64,000 nt of DNA from positions 10,150,723 through 10,214,722 of the forward strand of contig NC_026655.2 of NCBI RefSeq assembly GCF_000004075.3, read 5' to 3'. Source of the DNA: Cucumis sativus (lineage: Eukaryota; Streptophyta; Magnoliopsida; Cucurbitales; Cucurbitaceae). Shown one piece after another: positions 38,165 through 49,539 of this stretch. The translations under genes and the position numbers were made by a program. A model generated the notes under the pieces. It was given only the letters and a program-made list of their open reading frames with translations. It was not told the origin of the DNA and made no database searches. How positions within the stretch are numbered: position 1 is the first letter of the stretch; each line of letters opens with the position of its first letter.

Positions 38165-38593
38165 ACAGAAGTTCATAGTTAGTTTAAGATTAAGATTAAG
38201 TTACGTAGGTCATCAATAATTGAAATAGTCAGTTTTAAACAGCAAACGGCGTTATAAAGTAAAAGTGACTATTTCATGGTTCGGTCTTATGTAAACTCTT
38301 TACATATGATATCTTCACTTTCATATATTTACATGAACGATTCATGATCACATCACTTTGTACTAACTACAAAGCATGACACATCCATAATTTCTCCAAA
38401 ATAAGATGTCCAACCTTATTTGATCTACGTTTACGTTTCTACATAAAGTGCAACTTTACTCAAAATAACTTTGGGACCTTAGTTTATTGGATTTAAGATT
38501 ATAGTATTCAATTTCACTAATAATTTTTCAATAACGACTTTATTGAATATAATATGATTACAAACTATGAGTTTTATGACATAAATTTCAACA
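38165..38593 (-). mobile_element. Ty1/copia-type LTR
   Basis: Read on the minus strand it starts at 38593 with TGTTGAAATTTATGTC and contains ATTCAATAAAGTCGTTATTG, GTGAAATTGAATACTATAAT and ACTAAGGTCCC, matching the copy at 21767. The other end is placed near 38165 by similarity to 55620-55680 (CCCTCAC, then GCATATCTAAG/GCAGATCTAAG). No internal domains are attached. It is a solo or truncated LTR. Confidence 0.6.
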
Positions 38594-38754
38594 GCAAAAT
38601 GTCATAACGAAGTTTGTCCAAACTTTCTTCTAGCGTGTTTAGCGAAGTCCTTGGTACTTACTCCCTCGAGCAGTTTGCAATGATTGTACTTGATCAGGCA
38701 ATTGAGTTAAGCTTAGGTTAAACATGATGAGTCTTATACTTAGGTTAAGTAGTA

Positions 38755-38798
38755 CTGAATTTTTAAAGATTGTTTTAGTGTTGGAGTTAAGACGTTTT
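38755..38798. repeat. 44-bp direct repeat, copy 2
   Basis: Second copy of the 44-base sequence at 37700-37743, with no mismatch, 1055 bases downstream and in the same orientation. Confidence 0.85.
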
Positions 38799-39226
38799 GA
38801 CAGTCTCTTTTTCTTTTTTATTGCTTTCCTCTTCAATAAAAATCCATTTAAACAAACATTTTTTGTTTTAAAAAAAAACTATTTTCCATTGTCTTTCATA
38901 TCATATCTGGAATGCTACTGACATGCTAAATAATTATACAGTTATTTTGTTTATAGTATAATAGATAAGGCAAGAAGATTTGAGCCTTTTAAGCTCAAGA
39001 AAAAGAGTACATGCAAATTTATAGGTTACAAACATGTAACTTTAGCTCAATGAATAGACATTGAAATATGCTTGAAATAATTATGTAATTTCCTTTCTTA
39101 GTCTAAATTATAATTTCACATTTTAACATCAGTCTAAAAAAAGCACTAAAACACACACAAAATAAATAATTATGTCATCAACAACATCGTTACTCTTTTC
39201 ATTACATTCTTTTAATTATCAAAGAA

Positions 39227-39298
39227 GTCGTTGTAGTATAGTGGTAAGTATTCCCGCCTGTCACGCGGGTGACCCGGGTTCGATCCCCGGCAACGGCG
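39227..39298 (+). tRNA. tRNA-Asp (GUC anticodon)
   Basis: A 72-base cloverleaf: acceptor stem GTCGTTG pairs with CAACGGC (including one G-T pair), with discriminator G at 39298. The D-arm is TAGTATAGTGGTAAGTA, the anticodon stem/loop CCCGC-CTGTCAC-GCGGG has GTC at 39260-39262, and the T-arm is CCGGGTTCGATCCCCGG. A CAA motif lies just upstream (39219-39221), as is usual for plant tRNA genes, and a T-rich stretch follows for RNA polymerase III termination. No intron. It should be functional. Confidence 0.97.
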
Positions 39299-40134
39299 AT
39301 TTTATTTTATTTTTCAAAAGCTACAGTCATAGGATAATTAAAAAAAAATCAACTTTATTCCTCCAAAGAACTCTCGACCAGCATTGCAAAATCCATTTTC
39401 TTCTGATTATTATTTTACTTTGTTCTATATCAAAATATAAAGTAGTGTTTATAGAATAATCCATCTGGTGCTACTGCTGTTAAGTGTTAGTATATACTCC
39501 TCAGTTAACCTATAAAGGTGTATACCATTGCAGAAATTACAAGAGTTTGATTAGATTTTGATTATTGAAGCACTGAGTAGAAAACCAAGGATATAGCCAT
39601 TTCATTTAAGTTTTGAGATTAAATTAAATTTTTAATTTTGATTCATACAAACTTAACACTACATGGAATTCTTCTATATATGAAAATCCTGCAGATTTAA
39701 AATTTGTTTCATTTAAATGAATGTTGTTTGCCAATTATTTGTAGTTAGTTTGTGATTATTTAGATTAGATATGGTTGGTTATTAGAAAATTTGATTGGGT
39801 TAGTTTGGAGTTATTTTAATTAAAAGAGTTTAAATATAAATAAACACATTTTTTTTTTTTAATGAAAGATTATGCAAGATCAAATTAAAACTGAAAATGG
39901 ATGGTATTAGAGTTTTTCTTATAAAAGAAATTAGGAAAATGTAATGAAAATATAAAGAATTAGTTAAAAATATATTGATAAAGAATAATTAGAAAATAAA
40001 TGAGAGAATTGAAGTTAGAAAAGTAAAGTAAAGTAATAACGACTTAAACAGTAATGTAACAGATTTAAACTACTTTAACTTCTTCTCATTTAATTTTTGA
40101 ATTAACAAAATTTTAAATTTAAAAAGTTTCTGCC

Positions 40135-40142
40135 TATAAATA
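40135..40142 (+). promoter_or_regulatory. TATA box of the pseudo-HPt gene
   Basis: TATAAATA sits 103 bases before the start codon in the context TGCCTATAAATACAGC. Transcription would start about 30 bases downstream, giving a 5'-UTR of roughly 70-75 bases. Confidence 0.7.
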
Positions 40143-40244
40143 CAGCTTTCCCTCCACCCATTTTTCTTCATCGCAAAGACTTTGAATTCCTCAAACCATA
40201 AACTCCGAAGAAAAATCCATCGTTCCAAAGAAAACTCTCTCCCA

Positions 40245-41178
40245 ATGTCTGCAGCCGCCTCTTCCTCTTCCTCTCACTCACAACCCCCTCGTTCTCAGCA
40301 ACAAATGATCCATAAATTCATCGATGCTTTGCGCCAACAGGTGAATAATATATCATCATCTTCACTCTCTGTTTTTTCAATTTTCTTGAGTTCTGATTGG
40401 GTTTCTTTCTAGGGATTTCTTGATGATGATTTCAATAACCGGAGAACTGCCCCTGGGCATCTAGATTCATTGGTAACATTCTGCGTCGAGTCCGAACCTA
40501 AGCTCGAAATCATCCAGAAATCTCTGTAAGATTCAAAAACCCTAAAAACCCTAACACGGTTCCTTTTCTTTCTTTTTTTTTTTTTGGTATTTAATGTAAT
40601 TACTTCGTTCCGTTTTGGTTCTTTCAGGGAAGGTGAGCATTTGGATTTTCGTACTGCGATTAGCACTGCAGAAATGATCCGATCTGCTGCGGCAAGGTAA
40701 TTTCGGATCAATTCGATTTAAAATTCTTGTTTCTGTTTCTTTTATAAAAGTGAGTTTGAGGATAATTTGAAGGGTTTTGTTTATGATTATGATCTGATCG
40801 AACAGAGTCGGTGGATCTCGAGTAGCAAGTGCTTGTATTGCATTACAAGAGCATTTGAATAACAATAACCTTAATGGGTAATCAACTGTGTTAATTAGTT
40901 TAACTAGTAAGTCTTTAAAACAATTTGATGATGATTATTCTTAAATCTTATTATTATTTTTACTTTTTCTTCGTCAGTTCAAAAGAAGCTTACAAGAAAC
41001 TCTCCTGGGAATACTATGTCATACGTGATTCTTTCCACCACATGCTTCAAGTAATTTTATTTCCTCATTTTTTTCTTTAATATATATAAATGATTTCTTG
41101 AAAATTTTACCAAGATATCAATTATTTCTTGTGTTGGTTTTTGTGATTTAACAGGCTGAGAAGACAGTGGAGGTTTAA
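40245..41178 (+). CDS. pseudo histidine-containing phosphotransfer (AHP-like) protein
   Basis: Six exons (40245-40340, 40413-40525, 40628-40696, 40806-40877, 40978-41050, 41155-41178) encode 148 residues. Length, exon pattern and landmarks match plant AHPs: GFLDDDFN (33-40), LVTFCVESEPKLE, LDFRTAISTAE, RVASACIAL and the final helix KLSWEYYVIRDSFHHMLQAE. In AHPs the four-helix bundle relays phosphate from cytokinin receptors to response regulators through the His of HQLKGSSSSIG. Aligned without gaps, that His is Glu85 here and the segment reads AEMIRSAAARVGG. The protein therefore cannot accept phosphate there. It could be a competitive inhibitor like Arabidopsis AHP6, in which this His is also lost, or a scaffold. 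Splicing is clean and there is no stop, so it is a gene with a lost catalytic residue, not a pseudogene. A Ser-rich N-terminus is atypical. Confidence 0.85.
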
Positions 41179-42825
41179 GAGAGATTAATGAAGGATGAAG
41201 CAAGATTTGGTGATAAATAAAGAGCTTGTTTAGTTAGTTTCATTTTTTGGATTTGTAATATTTTTTTTTAAACAAGCTTGTTTGGACAAACATATATACT
41301 CTACAAGAATACTAATAGAATTGACTTTGGAAATTTTAGTGTTTTCTTTTATTCTTTTCTATTATCTCTCTTTCTTGGTTCATTTTTATAGTTAAACTTG
41401 CAAAATAATGTTAATACTTATTAATCTTGCACCTAAAATTGTTCTTGTGTGTTAAAAAATTTCAGTTTGCTTATAATTAGTTGCTTGATGTACTATGATT
41501 TTTTTTAAAGAGAGGTTTACCTATTTCAAGGTTTATGTTCTCATGACAAAAGCTTGAGCAAATAGAACAACATTTGTTTCTTCTTCCCATCATTTATAAT
41601 TCCTAAATTAATTATTGAATTTTAAGAAGGTATCACAAGTTTTTCCTATAAATGTAATTTGAGTTTTACCAAATAACCTTCTTTGTTTTCAAAATTAAAT
41701 AAATAAAAAACTAGATGAGAACAACTAAGGGTAAGGGTAACTAGTTTGAGTAATTAAGTAAGAAAAATTACAAAAAAAAAAAAAAAAGCTACAAAAACGA
41801 TAAAAGAACAACCCTCTCAACAATTTGAAGCGGACAATTTAAATTGTTTGTGTTCTCGTATAGTCTATAGATTATAATGGTGTTCTCGTAGTATATAGAT
41901 TATAATAGTTTGTTGTTATTTTTCTAGTTTTTTTTATGATACTAGATGTTTCTAAGAATTTAAAATAATTTTTAAATTAAAAATTGATTTTTTTATCTTT
42001 TTATTTTCCATATATTAAAAAGAACAAAGATATTCTGATGTCACATGCCCATAAAAATGGTTAGCCTACTAGAATTAGTAGGATACACATTGATTTAAGC
42101 AAAGATCAGGAGGTCAAGCTGGAATGAGAAATTTTTTAACTTGTCTTGAGAGATTTCTTCTTGATCAGTAAAAATAATAACAATAATAAATAAAATAACT
42201 TAGTGTCTTTTAGCTATATGGATGCTTTTGTTTAATAGTTTTGTGTAGAAAGAAAATTGTTATGGATAGAAAAAAAAAGGTCAGTTACAAAAAAAAGATA
42301 AAAAAATAGTAAAAGGATTCTACAATCCCTTTGACGTTTGAGGTCTCTTTCATCGACCTTGTTTCTTTCACATCAAGCTTTAATTTTCCACCACTAGGTA
42401 GATTTTTTTTTGTAAGCCCTAGACTTTGTGTTCTCAGTAGTTTCTAAAGTGTTGAAGAAAACCAAGTTTAGTGTTGTGGTGTTGTTGTGATTAGGAAACC
42501 ATATCAATGAAAAGCCCAAGTGTTGAGGTGAAGGAGGTTGGATGCTAAAAGAATGTGAGAAGAGAAGACATGAAGAGTTTTGACTAAGTAGAAGAAGTTG
42601 GGTGTGATGAGGTTGGTAGACGACCAAAAGGTTATTGAAGAACCTCTAAACACATGTTTAGGTGGCTAAGGGATAGTGTTGTGTTTGAGTGGACATGATC
42701 TTGTCCAGGCGTGGAGACAAGGGCAATAAGGCTGGTGAGCTAAGTGTTAGATTGAAGGCAAGCTCCCGTCCTTAAACTTTCTATACGAAAGCTAAAGAAT
42801 TTTTTTTAATTCATCTAATTATAGT
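41179..42825. other. intergenic, small tandem repeat only
   Basis: 3'-UTR and AT-rich spacer. At about 41850-41910 a TGTTCTCGTA...TATAGATTATAAT unit is tandemly duplicated. The region 42400-42780 is slightly GC-richer, but its frames are short and I recognise none. Confidence 0.4.
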
Positions 42826-43625
42826 TAGGATAATTTACATGAATCAAACAAAACCCAAATATGTTTACGGCTCATGTAACAAGATACAAAAGTCCATGAA
42901 GTCGATGAAATAGTTTCATAGTTTTCAGATTTTCCCTTAAATATTACCGACGATTCGTTACTTCTCTTTTTTCTTATTCTTTGCGATTTATTCATCTTCT
43001 CTTCTAGATTTTCTTTCTTATATTTTAAAATGGTTTATTCTTCTGTTTAAATCTCATGTTTCATTTAAACCATTTTTGGTAAGATTCTTTTAAGCTACTT
43101 CATCTTCCACATATTCGAGTATATCAGGATTGTTTAAATATTATTTTGACATGATTTAAACGATCATTTACCATTGTCAACACGGTTGTTTACCATGATC
43201 AACACAATCATTTAAATTTGAAACATTTTTTTCATCTTTTAAAATGAACTATGTACATGATCGTGTTGGCCTGGTCTAAACGATCGCTTACCATAATTAA
43301 CATGATCGTTTAGCATGGTCAACACAATCGTTTGATTTGAAGTTTTTAACGATAATTTACATTGGTCTACACGATCGCTTATCATAATCAACACGATCGT
43401 TTTCCATGATCAATACAAACATTTGTCTAGATTAACACGATAGTTTAGCATGGTCCAACATGATCGTTTAAATTTGAAACCTTTTATCCCATCGCTAAAA
43501 AAGAACTACACGGCCGTGTATCATGACCTAAACGATAGTAGATCATTTGTTTAAACTACATTACACAATCATTTAGAAGAAAATTACCCGCCTACGCGGG
43601 TGGTAGATTAATCAAGTGTTGACTA
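42826..43625 (+). repeat. dispersed repeat with ACGATCGTTTA subrepeats
   Basis: Begins with AGGATAATTTACATGAA, passes a pyrimidine-rich tract (TTTATTCATCTTCTC), then repeats (A/C)ACGATCGTTTA and CATGGTCAACACAATCG units about ten times to 43590. The region 58195-58935 is the inverted copy, with the same order of terminus, tract and subrepeats. There is no coding frame. The architecture (unique terminus plus subrepeats) suggests a non-autonomous DNA transposon such as a Mutator-like or Helitron derivative; the class is undecided. Confidence 0.6.
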
Positions 43626-43913
43626 AAGCATTTTTGGTACTTTTTTTATTGTGGGTTTATAAGCTTTTTCCGTTTTTAAAATTGTTCTTCATAGTGTAAT
43701 ATTTTACCGGTTTTTATTTATTTATTTTTAAAACTTCCCATAGTTATGCGTAAGTGTAGATAATAAAGAACTCTTCATTTATGTGCCTCATGCACCAACA
43801 TTATGTAATCACAACCTTTATTATTTGTAAGATGTGGAATGATGTAGTAAAATTAAATTTAAATATATAAAATTGAGAACTTATAAGATTTCATAAAACG
43901 AATATTGTTTATA

Positions 43914-45311
43914 TGTCGCACCTTGTCCTGCAAGCACCTAACAGATTGCTTTACACGGTATGACTCAAGCATTCTTGACGCGTTTCAACTCCAGAAAGGT
44001 GAGCTCAAGCCTTTAAGTTTTTCTTAATCACCCAGTGACTTAGCTTACCACCTCTATCTTTAACTTAAAGTGATAAGACAAAACCTTGAATACTTTTCTT
44101 ACTTAAGCGATTAAGAAACATAACACAACGAAAGGTACGAGAACTTTAAACTTTTATTAATTTTAAACCATGCGTTTGACAACAACCTTTACAAACAAAT
44201 CTATAGTTATTACACAACCAAACAAAAGAACTAAACACTTGACATGCTCTTCTCGCCTAGTACCTCTTCACCCTTTTTTTTACTTTTGGTCTTAACGCCT
44301 AGATTGAATATCTGGGGAATGAAAACTTAAAACATAAGTCACAAGAGACTTAGTGAGAAAGTTTTAAGAATTTTTTTTTGAAATACATTTCATAAACATC
44401 CTTATTTCATATCAATTGCGTAAATATATCTTATCGCAAAAACACACATTAGTCGTCATTAAACACTCCTTTTGCCAAGAACATGAATAATTCTCTACGC
44501 TAAGACTCATCATCTTGAGTTTAGACTACTGTGATGTCCTTTTCATCAATAGCATTCAAGAATATCCTAATCGTTCAATCGTTGTTGCTCAGACCACCTA
44601 ACACAATAGATACCTTTTATGCATTGACCAACTTTATTCCACCATGTGTAGTCCTTTTCTACATGGCTGCCTTTATCTCTTATGTGCACATAACAGTTAG
44701 CTCAATGACGGGAACAAAACCAATGGTTTGAACAGAGTTTCACATTTATAAAACATACTTGAAGAAAAGCTTTTCATATAAACAAACATTTTTAGAAGAA
44801 ATCACTCACCGTCACCTATCTTCCCTTCTTCTGCATCTTTTCGCCTAGAAGCTTTTTTTTCTCCAACAAAGTAACACTTGGTTTTCTTACAAATTTTAAG
44901 AGGAAATACTCTTTAGCATTATGTCTTCTTCCTCTATTTATACTAATCTCAAAATGAATTAGTCACTTTTAAACTCTTAATAACTTACAAGCTCTTGCTC
45001 TTAGTGGTGCACATGTAAACTTAATCTTTCTCATTCTCATGTTTAAACTTAAACTCGACACTTAATCTACTAATTAAACATTAATAGGAAATTTCTGGAA
45101 ATTTCTTCTCTTTCATCACATAGCCTTTGCTCGCAATGAGTTCTAGCTTGCCTAGTTTGTCTTTCTCGCAAAATTCTTCTTTTGCGAAGAACTTCAAAAC
45201 ATCCACTTTTATCGCATAGCTTGAAAATACTTAACTTCTACCGAATACTTTTTTCTCTCTCTCATCACTTACCAAAATCTTAACCTATCTATTTTAGGTA
45301 CGGGTCTCACA
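43914..45311 (-). mobile_element. solo LTR, gypsy-type, with 5-bp target duplication
   Basis: Read on the minus strand it runs from TGTGAGACCCG (45311) to GCGACA (43914), so it has TG...CA ends. It is flanked on both sides by TTATA (43909-43913 and 45312-45316), a perfect 5-bp target duplication. A TATAAATA promoter-like box lies at 44935-44942 on the minus strand, as expected in the U3 region. There is no primer-binding site, gag or pol, so it is a solo LTR left by recombination between two LTRs. At 1398 bp it is long, as in gypsy elements. Confidence 0.85.
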
Positions 45312-45316
45312 TTATA

Positions 45317-46914
45317 TATATATATCCACTATTTAAATGAAACAAATACATCATAAGAAAGAATATTTGTAGATTGTACACTTAAATCCCTCCATGTTAA
45401 AAAAGCACTCCTGCTTTATAATAATAATAAAATTCAAAACATTTTTGGACTTAACTTCACAATTGACATTGTATGATTTTCATACTTGTATATATCTTGT
45501 TTTTAGCATCTAATAATATTTTTTAAAAAGTATTAACATATTGCAATACATGATTAAAGTAAAAAATGAATGTTAGATTAATATCAATATTATAATAAAA
45601 GTTCAAGGCAAAACAAAACACATAGGAAGTAAAATGATGAAAAACAAACCGGTTATTAAGAAATGGTTGAAGAGAGTCTCTTGTATGGTTGTAGAGATGG
45701 TTATAGAAGTTAAAAGTTACATAGGTTTCAAAAATCTCATTACTAAATATAAATTAATAAAATTCAGAATTTAAATTGTTAAAATACTAATAGTATAATC
45801 GATTGGTAAATTTGATATACATTCAACAACATGTTGGCTATTAAGCTTATTATAATGAATGGTAAATTTGATATATACTAATAGTATAATCGATTGATCT
45901 AGAGAATATAAATAAAATATATTAGTTGAGTGCGTGGTGTATCAAATATAAAGTATATTAACTAACATAATTGATTTATGAATGTTAATTATGTCAAATA
46001 TACTGCTGGGGTAGATCCAATCATATGCCTAAAAGGGAGTAAAATTGAAATAATAAAAAAAAGGGGATGCAATTTTTTGTTTTCTCTACATTGGAAATTT
46101 CAAATATAAATGTTTCTTTTCCTATTTTTGCAAGTAACCCTCTAATAAATATATACATGACTTTGAGTATATGATAAAATACGAGGCATCCGGTAGGTCT
46201 AGCGCTTAAAGCCAAAACACTAAGATAAAGGAAGCTTGAATGGCACTGCAAATTATATATCCTATACTCCTATTTGTATTATAGTTCTGCAAGGTTTGAC
46301 TTTATATATGTAGATGTATGGTTAATAAAAATAGAGAAAGAGGAATCTGCCCTGTGATTTAACGAAGAAAGTTGAGACCCCCACTCCTTGGTTGAGCTCG
46401 AGCAAAATGAGCCGAATCTAGCTCTTTGGGAATATTTCTATTAACTTAGGTACACCAAGAAACTATCATCTCATAAATTGATAAAATTATTGATCTATTT
46501 TCATTTAAACGAGAGTTTGTATCAAAATGAACATAAATCAATTAATCAATTAGTAGCGTACTTGTAAAGTCTACTTCAAAATTAAAAGTTAAGGATGATT
46601 GATGTTGTTAGAGATCATTCTTGAATAAGCTTTTAAGATTAAAAAGAATAAAAAATCAAAATCCAATTTTAAACTTAAGTAATGATATTTAATTAATATC
46701 ACTCAGCAGATACAACCTTAATTTTTCCATGGCGGCAATTTGGAGCAAAGCGTTTCAATATTTTTTATTTGTGCAAAGCAAAGAGCATTGTTAAGTTATA
46801 TTGACTTTTGGGAAATTGGGCGGCCATATGAATTAGCCAAGTAAAGTTTAAAATTCAATGGCTCCCTTGACACAAATACCTAAATTTGAGGCCAAGCTAC
46901 TTGGATAAATTCAC
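45317..46914. other. intergenic upstream of the Root cap gene
   Basis: AT-rich with short repeated ATAGTATAATCGATTG and GGTAAATTTGATATA stretches near 45790-45900. No gene recognised. The last few hundred bases are the probable promoter of the gene at 47000. Confidence 0.45.
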
Positions 46915-46921
46915 TATAAAA
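46914..46921 (+). promoter_or_regulatory. TATA box of the Root cap-like gene
   Basis: CTATAAAA in the context TTCACTATAAAAAAG lies about 85 bases before the ATG at 47000. Confidence 0.65.
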
Positions 46922-46999
46922 AAGATGCATGCTTCATTCATTTTCTACCAATTATAACACAAATTTGAGAACTTAAAAAACCATCTTCCATCTTCCAAT

Positions 47000-49057
47000 A
47001 TGGCAAGAATTGCCATATTCCTTTTCTTCCTCTTTCTCTTCCTCTCAGCTGTGGTTGAGGGAGCTCCAAAGGCCAAGAAAGTTAAATGCAAAGACAAGAA
47101 ATTTCCTCAATGTTACAAATCCGAACACTATTGTCCGGCCGATTGCCTTCGCACTTGCGTCGTAGATTGTTCGTCTTGCCAGCCTGTTTGCACTCCACCT
47201 CCACCTCCGCCACCATCGCCTCCTCCACCACCACCCAAACCGCGCAAGCTCAAATCTCCACCCCCACCATACATTTACTCTTCGCCTCCGCCTCCACCTC
47301 CACGCATTTACTCTTCCCCACCACCACCTCCTCCCTACATTTACTCTTCTCCCCCACCACCTCCTCATATTTACTCTTCTCCCCCACCACCTCCGCCAAC
47401 TACCGTGGAGCCTTCACCTCCACTTCCACCAGCACCAACACCTCCGTCGTCATCCCCACCACCTCTTTCTCCACCACCTTCGTCTGAGGCGTCCGGGCAA
47501 AAAAAAGTTAGGTGCAAGAATAGAGGGTATCCACATTGCTACGGAATGGAGCTAAGTTGTCCAAGTGATTGTCCTAGCCAATGTGAGGTTGACTGTGTTA
47601 CTTGCAGTCCCGTTTGTAGTAAGTTTCTCCTACCTTTATATACAATTTATTCGTACGGCTGGTTTTCATATTTTCTAAATAGATATTTAATTTCACAAAA
47701 AAGTTTTAAAATGAATTAAACTCTTTTGAGTTTTCAAAATTTGACCATCAAAATACTTTTAGAATGTGGACAATATAACATAGCCGAATAGATGGAAAAT
47801 GACATTGTAGGCTTAATATAGTTTCATAAACAAGAAATAAAAAAATAAATGGTTTTTTTTCAGTTAATTTTGAAAATGAAGTTTTTTGTTTTGTTTCGTC
47901 TTGTCTTTTTAACGATTTATTAATTAATTTTATAAATACTAATTTTGTTCCTAACTTTTTTTTGTTTGAAGTTTCTATTTTTACTAATGTTTTGAAAAAC
48001 TAGGCAAAAATATTTGAAAAGGAAATAAACATTTTTCAAAAACTTATTTGTTCATCGAATTTGCTATAAAAGCCGAAGTGTTAACTTTAGGCTAATTAAT
48101 CAAAAAATTGATAATAGTGTTGAGGATATTATTGTTGGAAAGCCAAGTTATTGATGAGAGTACAACCACCGCATGCCAATAATAATAAAAAAGAGCGAAA
48201 AAAGAAAACATATATATAAACATATGAGCCGTATTGCATTTTCTTAACAAATATTCTTCAATTACTTACGCACAGATTGCAACCGTCCGGGCGCCGTGTG
48301 CCAAGACCCAAAATTCATTGGAGGAGATGGAATCACCTTCTACTTCCATGGCAAAAGAGACAAAGATTTCTGCATTGTCACCGACTCGAACCTCCACATC
48401 AATGCTCACTTTATCGGCCGACGCAATGTGGACATGAAGAGGGACTTCACTTGGGTCCAATCCCTAGGTATCCTCTTCGACTCTCACCAACTCTTCATCA
48501 GCGCACGAAAAACCTCAACATGGGACGATGCCAATGACCGCCTCTACATTTCCCTCGATGACGAAACAATCATCCTCCCTAACCAGGAGGGTGCGACCTG
48601 GAGTAACTCAACTTCGTACGAGGGGATTGCCATAACCAGAAGTAGAAAAACGAACGCAGTCGAGATCGAAGTCCCTGGGAACTTCAAAATCAAAGCAGTC
48701 GTGGTTCCGATAACGGAAAAGGAATCAATGATCCACAAGTATGGGATTACACAAGAGGATTGTTTTGCACATTTGGACTTGAGTTTTAAGTTCTATGCAT
48801 TGAGTGGGAATGTGAATGGGGTTTTGGGGCAAACTTATGGGAAGAACTATGTGAGTAGGGCTAAGATGGGAGTGGCTATGCCTGTTTTGGGAGGTGATAA
48901 GGAGTTTGCTTCTTCAAGTATTTTTGCTACCGATTGTGAAGTTACACGTTTCACCAAGGAGATGGATGAAAAAGAGAGTTATGTGGAGGCTGCAGCCTAT
49001 GCTAATATGAGCTGTGGTAGTGACATGGATGGTCAAGGAGTTGTTTGCAAAAGATAA
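47000..49057 (+). CDS. secreted Root cap-domain protein with extensin-like segment
   Basis: Two exons (47000-47618 and 48276-49057) encode 466 residues. A signal peptide (MARIAIFLFFLFLFLSAVVEG) is followed by a Cys module (about 27-64: KKVKCKDKKFPQCY, CPADCLRTC, VVDCSSCQPVC). Next is a Pro-rich extensin-like segment (about 65-165) with SPPPPYIYSS-type repeats, then a second Cys module (KKVRCKNRGYPHCY, CPSDCPSQC, EVDCVTCSPVC), split by the intron near its end, and a Root cap domain from about 210 (CQDPKFIGGDGITFYFHGK, DFCIVTDSNLHINAHFIG, NGVLGQTYG). The domain is common in secreted plant proteins first known from root caps; the biochemical role is unknown. SPPPP repeats with Tyr suggest hydroxyproline glycosylation and cross-linking in the cell wall. 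Both exons are intact. Confidence 0.9.
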
Positions 49058-49539
49058 GTTTGATTACAATACTATTCCAATTATATGAATAAATAAATTA
49101 TTTATGTTAATTCTAAGGTAAATTTTGTTTTGGAAAATAAATGCGGAAGTTTGTAATGTGAAAAGGTCTTTGATTATTTGTTTTTATATGAATAAAAAAA
49201 TATATGTAAAATGTTTATTGGATTATATATATATATGCTAGCTAAATATATGATATTTGAAAATTATTTATCATTTCTCTCTGTAAAACTCTTATCTTGC
49301 TTTTATATGTATTGACATGATATTGTCATAGGTAATAATTTTGGTCTAACAAGAATAAAACCAAGAAATAAGGGGAGAAAAAAAATTGAACCTAGGGCTG
49401 GGATAAGAAGAGTTGTGTCTTTGCACTACCACAAATTTGGATTCAAAGACATCTAATAAGGGTCACAGACATATTTTATGATACTTATTTTTGTGTTCTT
49501 GAAGCCCCCATTAAGAAAAGACTTGTCTTTAATTAGCTT
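49058..49539. other. 3' flank of the Root cap gene
   Basis: 3'-UTR with AATAAATAAA polyadenylation-like signals near 49088 and an AT dinucleotide run near 49224. No further gene. Confidence 0.5.

Larger units (their letters stand above)
37302..39226. other. intergenic between CYP71 and tRNA-Asp, with LTR debris
   Basis: The first 200 bases are the CYP71 promoter and 5'-UTR and include a GGTTAGGGTT telo-box-like motif (37310-37320). A 44-bp exact direct repeat occurs at 37700-37743 and 38755-38798, and a copia-type LTR lies between. No host gene was seen. Confidence 0.5.

Noticed and set aside
40536..40556. Telo-box-like AACCCTAAAAACCCTAA motif in an intron of the pseudo-HPt gene
   Set aside because: Such motifs are common by chance near plant genes and this one is intronic; no evidence for function, so not listed as a feature.
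47045..47487. Trp/Arg-rich and Ser/Thr-rich frames overlapping the Root cap gene
   Set aside because: They are other-frame readings of the Pro-rich coding repeat in exon 1.
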